Positions 48,201 through 58,470 are shown, counted from the stretch's first letter. The stretch is DNA of 64,000 nt from Littorina saxatilis (GCF_037325665.1 NC_090259.1:39080803-39144802); one strand, 5' to 3'. Translations and numbers: made by a program. Notes: generated by a model from the letters alone, not told the origin.

Positions 48201-51200
48201 GGCAGTGCAGGTAGCTTGCAGTTGTTGTTCTGACCTCTTTATAACAGAGAGCGTGCTCTGTCACTGCGCTGACGACCAGCTGGACTATGTACTGACAACT
48301 CTGGTGGAACGACGTCTGTGGCGGGCTGTAGGAGAGGTGTTGGAGCGAGGTGTCAGTGACTCTGTGAAACGATGGGCAGTGGAGAAAACATGTCAAGACT
48401 GTGGGAAATCGTATCTTGTGGATGATGTTGACAACTACATAGTAAAGTACATACTCCCTCACTGTGCTGACGACCAGCTGGACTCTGTGCTGACAACACT
48501 GGTGGAACGACGTCTGTGGCGGGCTGTAGGAGAGGTGTTGAAGCGAGGTGTCAGTGACTCTGTGAAACGATGGGCAGTGGAGAAAACATGTCAAGACTGT
48601 GGGGAATCGTATCATGTGGATGATGTTGACAACTACATAGTAAAGTGCATACTCCCTCACTGTGCTGACGACCAGCTGGACTCTTTGCTGACAACACTGG
48701 TGGAACGACGTCTGTGGCGGACTGTAGGAGAGGCGTTGAAGCAAGGTGTCAGTGACTCTCCCAAACGATGGGCAGTGATGGAAACATGCAAACATTACAA
48801 TCACGACTACAACTACATGGGCGATGTTGGATATCTGATAATTGATAATCCAAGCGATTGCGAGTATGATTATGACGATGGCGTTGATACATGTAATTGC
48901 CCTGTTAATGATACAACGTTACATGACAATCCAAGCGATTGCGAGTATGATTATGACGATGGCGTTGATACATGTAATTGCCCTGTTACTGATACAACGT
49001 TACATGACATAGTGTCGCATTGTGCTGACGACCAGCTGGACTATGTACTGACAACACTAGTGGAACGACGTCTGTGGCGGGCTGTAGGAGAGGTGCTGAA
49101 GCGAGGTGTCAGTGACTCTGTGAAACGATGGGCAGTGGAGAAAACATGTCAAGACTGTGAGAAATCGTATTTTGTGGATGATGTTGACAACTACATAGTA
49201 AAGTACATACTCCCTCACTGTGCTGACGACCAGCTGGACTCTGTGCTGACAACACTGGTGGAACGACGTCTGTGGCTGGCTGTTGTCCAAGTGTTGGAGC
49301 GAGGTGTCAGTGACTCTGTGAAACGATGGGCAGTGGGGAAAACATGTGAATACTGTGAGAAATCGTATCTTGTGGGTGATGTTGACAACTACATAGTAAA
49401 GTACATACTGCCTCACTGTGCTGACGACCAGCTGGACTCTGTGTTGATAATACTGATGGAACGACAACTATGGCTGTCTGTAGAGAAGGTGTTAAAGCGA
49501 GGTGTCAGCGACTCTGTAATACGGTGGGCAGTAATGCAAGCATGTGTTGCATCTGACGAAACAATTATTACACAACACATACTGCCTCACTTTGCTGACA
49601 ACCAGCTGGACACTGTGCTGACAACACTTGTGGAGCGGCGTTTGTGGTTAAGTGCACAGCATGTGTTGGAGCGAGTTGCTGGTGACTTGAACAAAGAGTT
49701 TGATGGACAGAAAACGTGTGAACACTGCAGATCAGCGGGGGTCTATTTGAGTAAATACCGCACACATGATTCTGACTGTTTAGTAAACAAACCGTGCACC
49801 CCTCATTGTTCAGATGGCAATTTAGATTGTCCTACATCTTCGTTAACCAAAACGAACGCGTGCACAGCCGTGAGAAACATGTCCGGACGAGAAGTCAGTG
49901 ACGCACAGCGACGTGAGAACATTAGAGCAGCATTTCGTCACGCAGATGAAGACACGCTCACAAAGATTATCGTTCCCTACTATGTTTATGACAGCCTACA
50001 CTATGCACTCAAAACGTTGGCTTCACGAGGTTTTTGGTCTGCGTTTGTTGTGTTGCTGCATTATTCTATCATTGACACACTCTACATCTGGGCCGTTGCA
50101 AAAGACACAGAACCAAAAGACGAAGTGTTCTGGGACGTAGTCAGAAACCCTTGTGACGGGGTTAAAGAACTGACACCTGCGATGTGGAGGTCGGTCACCT
50201 GGTCAGGATTAAAGCGCTCTCTGAAACAGCTTCTTGACTGGAACACACCGCTGTGTGAAGTACTGTGTGAGTCACTGCTAGGTACTGTCAAGGAAATATG
50301 GCTAGGTGGACGAGAAAAGGAAATACATATTAAAGAAGATACAGTTATGGAGGAAGCTTTGTCAACAGTAGAACACTTGCACCAGCTGATTGCACCTGTT
50401 CTTATGGAATGCAAGACATATTATGTTTCAGATCTGTTGTCATGCACAGAAGGTGTGCGGCGTAAATATGCTGAGAGAAGATCAGCAATCTCTTTTCTTC
50501 TTCAGTTGTATTTTATCAAAAGTATTGTGCTGCAGTACTACAAACGCAAAGCATGGGAACAGATGACAAACACCATTCTGGTAGCTCTGACCACTGTCCC
50601 TGTTGTTCCTGACGTACAAAGTGTGGCCCTCAGAGTCATGCTACGTCACAACAGATGGGACGTCGTCAGACACGCATGTCTGTCCGGTGTGTGTGAGCAA
50701 GATCGGCGACAGTTTTTCCAGGCGGCTGTGAAGCAGAGACAGTGGAGCGCTGTCAAGCGGTGGTCAGACCACACACTGTATGACGATCAGCGTCTCTGGG
50801 CACTGGGGGAGGCAAGGCAAGAGAAGCGGTGGGACGTCTACTTAAAGCTGGCTGACCATGGACTCAGTGAGTGGGAGCGGGTGGGTGTCCTCTTCCGTGT
50901 GACCATGCACGCAGACTGGAAGCTTGTTCGTCACATGTTGACAACTGTGGCTGATGTGACAGACATGATAGACCTTCTGACCAACACACCAGGAACATTG
51001 TCAAAACTCGGGACAAAGAAGTATGAAGAACGAATGAGTGACTTTAGAGAATTTAAGAACAATCTGATGAAAGACACACACACACTGAAGACACTCAAGA
51101 CTATGGCAAAGCGAAGAAAGTGGTGGGTCGTTCTGCACAATATCCGCCACAAACCAAACCTGGAACACACGCGTCGTGCACTGGAAGCTGCTGTGTCCAG

Positions 51201-52743
51201 TGAAGCGTGGCACGTGGCGATGCAGCTGGTGAGACTGGAGACTGACGTCACACGGCGAGACTCGCTGTTCCGTGACATGGTCAGACTGCGGCAGTGGGCT
51301 GTGTGTAGAGAGCTGCTAGAGCAAGGCGTCAGTCATAATTTGAGTTTAGAACTTCTTCCTGAATTCATTGAGCACTGTCAGTGGACGTTGGTTGCTATGG
51401 TGATGGAATGTACGATGGATGATGCCCGCAGAAAAAAGATCATGCATCAAGCAATAATGACGAGAGAAGGCAGCGTAGTGTGGGAGTGTGTCATCAAGTT
51501 GCAAACCCGTCTGTCTGTTGATGAACGAGAAGATTTGTTCCAACTTGCGTTTAACCGTGAGGTGTGGCAGGCAGTGAAACCGCTGATAGAGGAAAAGGAC
51601 GTGACTGGAATCAGACATCGTGACACCGCTCTGCTGGAAGCCATTGAGCAGCACCAGTGGGATGTGGTGGATCACTGCCAACGTCACCACGCTGACATCA
51701 ACATGAAGGACGATGACGGCCACACACCGATACACAGAGCGGCCAGGAAAGGGGACTGGGAGGCAGTGAAGGAGCTGACAGTGAGAGATGGTGATCCCAA
51801 CCTGTTGGACAGTGAGGGCCTGTCTGTGCTGCACAGGGCGATTAGAGCTGAACAGTGGGACGCTGTGAAGTTGTTGATTCAGTTCCATGGAGACATTCAT
51901 CAAGCTGCACGATGTGGTGATAAGCGCACGCCACTACAGATGCTGATTGACGCTCGTCAGGGGGAAGTAATCGAGTCCTCACTCATGTGGTGTCCTGACC
52001 AGCAGAAGGTTGTAAATAACAAAAGGGAGACAGCTCTCCATGCTGTGTGTCTGTCTGGCTGGCCTGGCGCCCTGCACCACCTGGTAGCCAGGAAGGTTGA
52101 CCCTCTAGCTGTGACATATTTAGGACTAACAGCGTTGTGTTACGCAGTGCTGTGCGAAGACTGTCCACAGAGGATGGTGGCAGAGTGCATCAAGCTGGGC
52201 TTCAGCACACACCAGTCACACATCACTCACACTGAATGGAATCCCATGAGGCCTATCTGGTTTGGTTTAATGCCACACGATAAACTGAGACTGTTGATGT
52301 CCCCCTTGGTGCTGGCCGTGATGCGAGGCCTGCCTGTCGTGACACAGATGCTGTGTGAAGCAGGGGAGTATTCAAGCAGACAGTTGCGCGAGGTGAACGT
52401 TCACTTAGTCGAGCTGACAAAACCTGACACAGACAAAGGACAGAGATTTCGACACGCATTTTGCAGAGCGTGGAGATATGTTCATAATTGTGAATACCGC
52501 GATCCTGATTACTCGTTTGACACAGAGTTAATGGAACAGTCAGCTGACTACTTGCATCAGGTGTGCAGCACACCTCGCAGCCTGGTGTCCACGTGTCGCC
52601 TGGTGATCTCACGCTGCCTCACACTCAGCAAGACACGTCACAGAGACATTGCACAGCTCCCCCTGTCGCCCATGATGAAGAACTATTTGATGTTCTCTGA
52701 CCTCACTGATCCACGGTATCCTGACCTGTCTTACAAAAGCTGA
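45265..52743 (+). CDS. Giant intronless Trp-repeat/ankyrin/SOCS-box protein
   Basis: A single open frame of 2492 residues. The start is the Met in ACCATGG context conserved with the left copy. Residues 1-595 form a degenerate helical solenoid marked by W in LVxRxxWxAVxxL motifs. Residues 595-1475 hold 13 near-identical units (LVERRLWRAVGEVLKRGV core). A Cys-containing linker follows (CEHC, then HDSDCLVNKPCTPHC). Residues about 1780-2100 carry more Trp-marked helices (QRQWSAVKRW, EKRWDVYLKLADHG). Residues about 2115-2300 are ankyrin repeats (DGHTPIHRAARKGDWEAVKE, GLSVLHRAIRAEQWDAVKLL, TALHAVCLSGW). Residues 2436-2488 are a SOCS box: BC box SLVSTCRLVI and Cul5 box IAQLPLSPMMKNYL. SOCS-box proteins known from animals recruit Elongin B/C and Cullin 5, so a substrate-receptor role is inferred. 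No signal peptide or membrane segment is seen. ASB proteins are usually several-fold shorter. Confidence 0.88.
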   Translation: MASPEKKARYDVSRQVKDAMERDDWAEVARILSECSRRDSDSVMTQLVNRDQWNAVKQVIRCVGDEERTWDIGGVLVKNIILLSVAERNWRGIGEMPHERFLHSTLRWILQQACTRAQQTDIVQYVLPHCEDDQLGSALQQLVTHGLWFAVGRMLQLGVDNEQVRWACIRAREEVLIIYFVPSCPNSALEFLLTELVSQRMWHAASRVLMRGVSDSQHCWALKEACCWAEGWQVKNHILPVCTHGQCNSVMTDLALESQWRSVEKLFRCVGNASMTMIGNKVHMDNQCLQLITSKDWISTLDLLAINKRGSEEVHRFCKRLMGDATSEFLVFHRHNDVLEPVTFDADFTWVDGKQGVPRNARDLNNVFAVIGNIVTTGRHNETVVCIIPQCTGRQLDSVFTQCFDKWLRSSPGHELVCNSTDIAYPWTLHILNVNNAEAQTTIIASSKSTEDQLNSVLRQMLTLPAWWALGKVMEQGLDNDSINKILKQTLLYDDDQMIVEHVLPHCTDSQTDLIVTELVSAGQWKSVTKLVQLVGDRKQTWTVGETSVDTTLLHLVARGMWGEVGDMLQRGVNDKQRRWLIHIASHHADSTYLLDDILLHCADDQLDSVLATLVERRLWRAVGETLKRGVSENVKQWAVQVACSCCSDLFITESVLCHCADDQLDSVLTTLVERRLWRAVGEVLKRGVSDSVKRWAVEKTCQDCEKSYLVGDVDNYIIKYILPHCADDQLDSVLTTLVERRLWRAVGEVLKRGVSDSVKRWAVEKTCQDCEKSYFVGDVDNYIVKNILPHCADDQLDSVLTTLVERRLWRTVGEALKRGVSDSPKRWAVMETCKHYNHDYNYMGDVGHLIIDDPSNFEYDYDDGVDTCNCPVTDTTLHDIVSHCADDQLDVVLETLVKRGLWGAVVQLFRRGVSGSQRKFIIEKACTCYEEPCIIQYVLHHTEEDQQDVVLKILVKRGMWQAVVILFRRGVSENMKQWAVQVACSCCSDLFITESVLCHCADDQLDYVLTTLVERRLWRAVGEVLERGVSDSVKRWAVEKTCQDCGKSYLVDDVDNYIVKYILPHCADDQLDSVLTTLVERRLWRAVGEVLKRGVSDSVKRWAVEKTCQDCGESYHVDDVDNYIVKCILPHCADDQLDSLLTTLVERRLWRTVGEALKQGVSDSPKRWAVMETCKHYNHDYNYMGDVGYLIIDNPSDCEYDYDDGVDTCNCPVNDTTLHDNPSDCEYDYDDGVDTCNCPVTDTTLHDIVSHCADDQLDYVLTTLVERRLWRAVGEVLKRGVSDSVKRWAVEKTCQDCEKSYFVDDVDNYIVKYILPHCADDQLDSVLTTLVERRLWLAVVQVLERGVSDSVKRWAVGKTCEYCEKSYLVGDVDNYIVKYILPHCADDQLDSVLIILMERQLWLSVEKVLKRGVSDSVIRWAVMQACVASDETIITQHILPHFADNQLDTVLTTLVERRLWLSAQHVLERVAGDLNKEFDGQKTCEHCRSAGVYLSKYRTHDSDCLVNKPCTPHCSDGNLDCPTSSLTKTNACTAVRNMSGREVSDAQRRENIRAAFRHADEDTLTKIIVPYYVYDSLHYALKTLASRGFWSAFVVLLHYSIIDTLYIWAVAKDTEPKDEVFWDVVRNPCDGVKELTPAMWRSVTWSGLKRSLKQLLDWNTPLCEVLCESLLGTVKEIWLGGREKEIHIKEDTVMEEALSTVEHLHQLIAPVLMECKTYYVSDLLSCTEGVRRKYAERRSAISFLLQLYFIKSIVLQYYKRKAWEQMTNTILVALTTVPVVPDVQSVALRVMLRHNRWDVVRHACLSGVCEQDRRQFFQAAVKQRQWSAVKRWSDHTLYDDQRLWALGEARQEKRWDVYLKLADHGLSEWERVGVLFRVTMHADWKLVRHMLTTVADVTDMIDLLTNTPGTLSKLGTKKYEERMSDFREFKNNLMKDTHTLKTLKTMAKRRKWWVVLHNIRHKPNLEHTRRALEAAVSSEAWHVAMQLVRLETDVTRRDSLFRDMVRLRQWAVCRELLEQGVSHNLSLELLPEFIEHCQWTLVAMVMECTMDDARRKKIMHQAIMTREGSVVWECVIKLQTRLSVDEREDLFQLAFNREVWQAVKPLIEEKDVTGIRHRDTALLEAIEQHQWDVVDHCQRHHADINMKDDDGHTPIHRAARKGDWEAVKELTVRDGDPNLLDSEGLSVLHRAIRAEQWDAVKLLIQFHGDIHQAARCGDKRTPLQMLIDARQGEVIESSLMWCPDQQKVVNNKRETALHAVCLSGWPGALHHLVARKVDPLAVTYLGLTALCYAVLCEDCPQRMVAECIKLGFSTHQSHITHTEWNPMRPIWFGLMPHDKLRLLMSPLVLAVMRGLPVVTQMLCEAGEYSSRQLREVNVHLVELTKPDTDKGQRFRHAFCRAWRYVHNCEYRDPDYSFDTELMEQSADYLHQVCSTPRSLVSTCRLVISRCLTLSKTRHRDIAQLPLSPMMKNYLMFSDLTDPRYPDLSYKS
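47050..49690 (+). repeat. Coding tandem array, 13 units, right copy
   Basis: The DDQLD core recurs at 47071, 47245, 47443, 47641, 47920, 48094, 48268, 48466, 48664, 49024, 49222, 49420 and 49594. Spacing is 174 or 198 bp (58 or 66 codons), twice enlarged to 279 and 360 bp by acidic/Cys linkers (YDYDDGVDTCNCPV, itself duplicated at 48859-48980). A block of units from VQVACSCCSDLFITESVLC onward appears twice, at about 47187 and 48210, pointing to duplication of several units at once. Confidence 0.9.
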
Positions 52744-52760
52744 GTGTGGCTGCATGTTAC

Positions 52761-53110
52761 CTTCTCCATGCAGACATCACCGTGGTACGACACAGACGGT
52801 ACAGCTACACTGGCTTCCTTCTCCATGCAGACATCACCGTGGTACGACACAGACGGTACAGCTACACTGGCTTCCTTCTCCATGCAGACATCACCGTGGT
52901 ACGACACAGACGGTACAGCTACACTGGCTTCCTTCTCCATGCAGACATCACCGTGGTACGACACAGACGGTACAGCTACACTGGCTTCCTTCTCCATGCA
53001 GACATCACCGTGGTACGACACAGACGGTACAGCTACACTGGCTTCCTTCTCCATGCAGACATCACCGTGGTACGACACAGACGGTTCAGCTACACTGGCT
53101 TCCTTTGCTG
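52761..53110. repeat. 57-bp minisatellite, 6 units
   Basis: Six near-perfect units (cttctccatgcagacatcac, cgtggtacgacacagacggt, acagctacactggcttc) begin 18 bp after the stop of the right gene. The period is 19 codons, so several frames stay open on both strands. One of them is in phase with the upstream gene beyond its TGA. Confidence 0.95.
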
Positions 53111-54752
53111 AGTGTTAAGTCATGACGTCACGGTAAAATCAATGATGAAAAAGTATGCTCGCTTTTTACGTTACGACACCGTGCTTTGGTTTAAACAAAA
53201 CTTTATTCAATTTTAATCATGACAAGAACAATGCATGGATGATTACATACTCAAGCATATAATGCTTATTTTAAGCAATCATAGTAATTACAAAACAAAG
53301 GTTAGCATGATGGCGGAATAAATACATTAACTTCTTTCAGAAAACGAAAAAACAAAACAAAACAAAAAACAAGACAGATACACAAACAAGCAGAAAATGG
53401 GAAGGGGTTGGTGATACAGGAGGTGGGGAAAGGACACGAGAGAACATGAATAGGAGTTAAGCCCGCCACCGACCACAGTCGAACCACGCCGAAACCCGCT
53501 CGGCGAACATTCCACCGAACCAGTTCTGTATACCCTGATTGATGACGTGCTTTGGCCCGGAAGTTGCTGATTACGCGAGCTCTTCTTCTGGTTGTGTCGG
53601 TTGTTCTGATTGTTTTGGTTGTTTTATTTTGGCTAAAAGGCAGGAGCTACCATGAAAATACACCGTTTTTCATTTGACCACAACATTCTTCAAACAAAAT
53701 TGCTTGCGTTAAAAGTTGGTGTGCATTTGCTGCAATGTATGCAAAATAATAGTACATGATAACATAAAAGATTATTTCTAAATTGACTTTGCAAAAATTA
53801 TTAGAAACAAAACAAAAAGCGATGAATGGAATCATGTTACTTCATGGATAACAGTCTAGTTTCAAAACTACTCCCCATATTTGAACTACAATTGGCTTAC
53901 AAGTGTGTAAGATGTTTATCTTTGATTTGTTCGAACAATTTTTAGATATTGTTTTCTAAATGTTGACTTTGTGGTAACAAAATGTCTCAAAACATCAAAA
54001 ATGTGTATCTCTTTAACTGTCCTTCCTAGAGCTAATCCTGTCAAACAAAACATCTCTTAGTATAATGTCGTATACATTTCTGCAAAATTCCAAATCATTC
54101 TAACGAATAGTTTTTAAATTATCTTGTCCTCCATAATGAATTTATTTTTCATTTAATAATTTTTACTAAGTCAATCTAAGAGCAAACTTTGTTTTTGATC
54201 ATATACTATTATTATTCTACATACATTGAAGCAAAAGCACACCAAATTTGAACACAAACAGTTCTGTTTTATGAATGTTGTGGTTAAATGACTTGGAAGA
54301 GAAAAAAAGGTGTATTTAAAGGTAGCTCGATCCTGCCCTTGAATACAACGTCAGAAGACATTGCAATGACAACTGGTTTTGAATTCTTTGAATGTTCTTA
54401 CCTTCAAGGTACTTTGTATTTTCTGTATTGCCCTGATTGCTATTGATCTCTTGCTTATTGAATCTGAATGAGCAATGATTTGCCTTGATCTGTTCGTGTA
54501 ACAGGCTATGTTTGTTTTGTTTGTGTGGTTTAAATGTCATTACCGTCGTTGTGTTATTGTGACACTGTTTTATTCTTCTCGTAGCCTGTTTGCTTGTTTT
54601 TGTGTTGCTCTCGAAGTTTTTGTTGCTGATGTGTTTTGCCTGTTGGGTTCACTGATGTTAGTGGATTAATTGTGAACATAAACGAACATTAATCATTTTG
54701 ACTTCTGTTGTTTCAAATGTACCAATGATGTGCACGTACTACACACGTGCCT
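53111..54752. other. Non-coding 3' flank of right paralogue
   Basis: AT-rich, no gene supported. AATAAA at 53317-53322 is a possible poly(A) signal for the right gene. On the minus strand ttgaataaagttttg near 53200 could end a minus-strand transcript or element, but I see no coding sequence for it. Confidence 0.4.
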
Positions 54753-54904
54753 TTTGTGTTGACTGGTTCCCTTGTCTGTGTGTGATGTTGATAGCAGTGT
54801 TGTTGACCGGGGTTGTCCTGGTGCTTTGTGTTGACTGGTTCCCTTGTCTGTGTGTGATGTTGATAGCAGTGTTGTTGACCGGGGTTGTCCTGGTGCTTTG
54901 TGTT
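54753..54904. repeat. 72-bp direct duplication
   Basis: Two perfect copies of a 72-bp unit (tttgtgttgactggttccct...) plus a short third start. Confidence 0.9.
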
Positions 54905-56006
54905 GAGTTTTGGACTTAACTAGAGCTTGTGTAAATGATACTGCTTAGGCCGTGGCCTATCTAAGTTGTTGCCGACGAGTCGACTCTGCCTCGCTGCGAC
55001 GAAGATATATATGATGTTAAGTTAATGTGTGTATGTTGTGTTTATATCGCAGTGTTTGGGAAGCTTTTGTTCATTCTTTAATTCTTGGTATGATGATTAT
55101 CATTTTAAAACAGGTTTGTTTTACTGTTTCTCTTGATTTGTTCTTCGATTGTTGTGATATCTGCTCACATTTTGAAATGTACTTATACATACATGTTTGT
55201 GTACTCATAATTCCATCACAGTGATTCATCACCTTCCCTGTACGAATCGTTTATGGTATATCTATACTTTGCCACAGATGGCACGACATTTTGGTAAAAA
55301 ACCGTATTTTGCGTTTTCAGCATTGTTAGGTACTTTGAACACCATATAATCATCATTGTGCGAAGAATGTTTTGTTATTTTCAACCACTTTCTTGCAATA
55401 ACATGTTTTATTAACATTTGACACCATTTTGAAAACTCTTAACACCGTACTTTTCTCAGAACCGTTTTTTGAACACAGGCACCACCAGTGGGAACTATTC
55501 ATCGTCGAGATTACTTGTTCAATCTTAATTTAAATGATCTCTCCACCTGAGTAACAGAGATACTTTCTATGCTTTTGTGCGGAACATTTTTGGAAGTTAC
55601 GTAAACGTTTAAAAAAATGCTTTTTCCGAAATTTCTTTTGTGCCTGTGATATCTACCCACAGAACAAAATATGTTCATAAATATGAAAAAACAAGTTGCT
55701 CTGTTAATAGATCTAGGGGCCTGTTTAGAGTAAAACACAACACACTTCAAAGTTATATATTTATTATTCTGGAAGATGAATGTAATCCATTAACTACATA
55801 TTTTACTCCAAATATCAATTCAAACCCGTAAGTTCTTCAAATATTACTTTATAGGACCAAAAAACATGTTTCCTGTTGTTGTTTTTTTTGTAATGTAGGA
55901 GCTTTCCAACGAAACAAAACTTAATTGTCATGCCATCACTGCCCTCATTTATTGCTTTTTATGTTGTGTTGCCTTTGCCGCAATACATCGCACACGTTTC
56001 AAATGA
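54905..56006. other. No gene recognised
   Basis: AT-rich duplicated-block flank with weak similarity to 7650-7930. Short open stretches lack any recognisable feature. Confidence 0.4.
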
Positions 56007-56121
56007 TCATGTACGGGGTTGTTCTCTATTTGCTTTGTGTAATGATGATGTACTGAGTTGTTCTCTGTTTGCTTTGTGTAATGACGATGTACTGGGTTGT
56101 TCTCTGTTTGCATTGTGTAAT
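56007..56121. repeat. 39-bp satellite, first segment (3 units)
   Basis: Three units of the 39-bp repeat (gatgtactgggttgttctct, gtttgctttgtgtaatgac) stop exactly at the end of the 3.2-kb element and resume on its far side. Confidence 0.9.
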
Positions 56122-56410
56122 CTGCCGTGTATTGGCAGAAGGCAGTAAGTCCAAATTTGGTAAAAATGAGATTTTCATATCATAATGCAGAGGGGAAAAA
56201 GGCGCATCTTGTGTCAAAATTTCTAAGATGTGCGATCAATATTTATGGACTTTTTGAAGAAGTAAGTCCATTAAAAAAAATTTAATCGAAGGATAAAAAT
56301 CGGCAAATGGAAGCAAGTCCAGGGACTTTTGGTTTTCAGGTTTGCACTGGACTTACTTCCTTGCAAGCCTCAAAACGAGTTTGCATGGTTTAGCGCTCTA
56401 TGTCCATTAG

Positions 56411-56455
56411 CCAATCGCGTTCACCCTTTTGTAATCCTGACTGCGGTTAACCAAT
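56411..56455 (+). promoter_or_regulatory. Two CCAAT boxes
   Basis: agCCAATcg at 56411-56415 and aaCCAATca at 56451-56455 lie 94 and 54 bp upstream of the ATG at 56505, a good spacing for NF-Y-driven, TATA-less promoters. Confidence 0.5.
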
Positions 56456-56504
56456 CAGAACTAAGCTTATTGTATCATTATTTCCCTGGCCTTTGTCGGG
56501 GAAA

Positions 56505-57446
56505 ATGGCGATGAGAGCTGCCGACGTGTTCAACTATCCGAAGCAACAGTAAGTTGGTTTGTTTGTTTCACTGTTGTTGGCAGTTTTGCGTTATGGTCTG
56601 AAATGACTCTCTCTCAATAGGTGTATGGGAATTTACAACGACAACACTGATTTTCTGACTGAATTTGGGTATTCCAATGTGCACTTGCATTACGGAGCTA
56701 GCAAGTAAAATGTCATAGTTCAAATGCCCATTTATTACGGTGTTGTTGTTGTACGCTACTTCCACCGTGACTTCTTGACTATTCACTTCTGCTATTTTCA
56801 TCATGATATTTATGGATGCATTTAGCATGTTTCTAATACAAAGAGATAGTTGTTTTGATCTAGAATGAGTGACTTGTTGTCTTGAGCATTGACAGCGTGT
56901 TAGATCTGGAACAGTATGACATTATAGTGGAGGATTGTTCTCCGGTCTCTTTGTGCTTCCAACCATCGGAATAAGTATTATGTCCTATTGTATTTGACAG
57001 AAATGTGATTCGAAGTGGGACAGGCAGCGACGACAGCTGCAGCACACAGTCTGAGGGATACTCGCCACCACTGCCCCTTTATGTTCAAGGGCCCAAAACA
57101 AGGTATGTTTCACTGACACAGCCAAAAATGGCGTGCAACATTTTTTCATTCCTTTCTTTTCTCGGGCTGAAGAGGTATATTTTAAAACGAACAACATCTT
57201 TACATCATTTTCGTTGCAGTAGTAGTAGTATCATCATCAGCAGCAGTAATCGTTTGTCATTATAATCGCCCGGAGGGGGGTGGGGGGTGCGCGGGAGAGG
57301 AAAAGGATGATGTGAAGGAGGGTGGGGAGGAGATTTGTCAATAGAATGTCTCACTTTTGCTGCCTTTTTCATTTGACAGATGTGGAAGCGTTGCTGGCAG
57401 GTTGCAACTGCAGGAGAAGAGGCCACAATGGACCTTGCCCAAATGA
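56505..57446 (+). CDS. Candidate three-exon small gene inside the TIR element
   Basis: Exon 1 (56505-56548, MAMRAADVFNYPKQ) ends at donor aca|gtaagt. Exon 2 (57001-57102) follows ttgacag, is open only in the matching phase (NVIRSGTGSDDSCSTQ, PPLPLYVQGPKTR) and ends at aag|gtatgt. Exon 3 (57380-57446) follows a good pyrimidine tract and ends GRLQLQEKRPQWTLPK. Total 70 residues. A later acceptor at about 57413 would instead give an RRGHNGPCPN... end closing in EEEEE (stop near 57497). I recognise no family. All three exons lie between the TIRs of the mobile element, so the gene travels with it, whether captured or native. Confidence 0.45.
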
Positions 57447-57976
57447 AAATGCCAGCAACATACGACGGTTATGGGCCAAAGAAGAGGAAGAGGAGTAATA
57501 CTGACAACTTTCAGTTTGACAATAACAGATGCTGAGCGCAGAGATGCAGAACGTGGGGACGAGGAGGGGGAGGAGGTGGGGGGATTGTATGTTGTTTGTT
57601 AGTTATCCAAACAGGCTCATGGAAAAAAATCTACATCCAGTTAATCGCTGTAGTTGATAATTGTCATCAGTCGGATGGCAGAATGTCAGTGAATAGTTTT
57701 AGAAGGGATGTAGACTGTAACTGGGGTAGATGGGGTGATAAATGAATATACTACATCATAGTTTGCAGGTTTGTGGTTTTGCTGGTTGAACACTCAACTA
57801 CAATGTTTGTGGACAGTGTGTGAATTACTATGTCATTCTACTAGCAAATGTAGCGCGCATGGTGTACAACTACAAATGATTATACAGTTCATCACACAGT
57901 TTTCAAGACTAATTAAACAAATGTTGTTCAAAAGTGGAACACTTCAGCTGAAAGTCAACACTGCACGATAATATTG

Positions 57977-58268
57977 TTAACTCTGGTATAATGGCGGTTT
58001 GTCAAACCATGCAGTTCTTTTTGTCACGCTGTTGCTTTAATTTTGTGTCCTTTGGAAATCAAGACTACACGATTATCTATTGTTAATTCTGGTATAATGG
58101 CGGCTTGTCAAACCAGTTCTTTTTGTCATGCTGTTGCTTTAATTTTGTGTACTTTGGAAATCAAGACTGCACGATGACCTATTCTTAATTCTGGTATAAT
58201 GGCGGCTTGACACACTAGTTATTTTTGTCATGCTGTTGCTTTAATTTTGTGTCCTTTGGAAATCGTTA
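57977..58268. repeat. About 104-bp repeat, 3 units
   Basis: tggtataatggcgg recurs at 57984, 58090 and 58192, with taattttgtgtcctttggaa in each unit. Lies inside the 3.2-kb element. Confidence 0.85.
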
Positions 58269-58361
58269 GTAAAACTCAATAAATAAAACGTCTTATTGTC
58301 AGATCCTGGATTCTAATTCTTATTAGCAAACGAAAGCGAGAAAGACAGTGAGAAGGAAAGA

Positions 58362-58363
58362 AA

Positions 58364-58448
<85 letters not shown>

Positions 58449-58470
58449 TGTGTGTGTGTGTGTTACAGAC
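58362..58470. repeat. (TG)n microsatellite
   Basis: Nearly pure TG tract with one GAG interruption, within the 3.2-kb element. Confidence 0.95.

Noticed and set aside
52744-53118. Separate small gene after the right paralogue
   Set aside because: Several frames on both strands are open only because the minisatellite period is 57 bp. Kept only as a possible readthrough tail.
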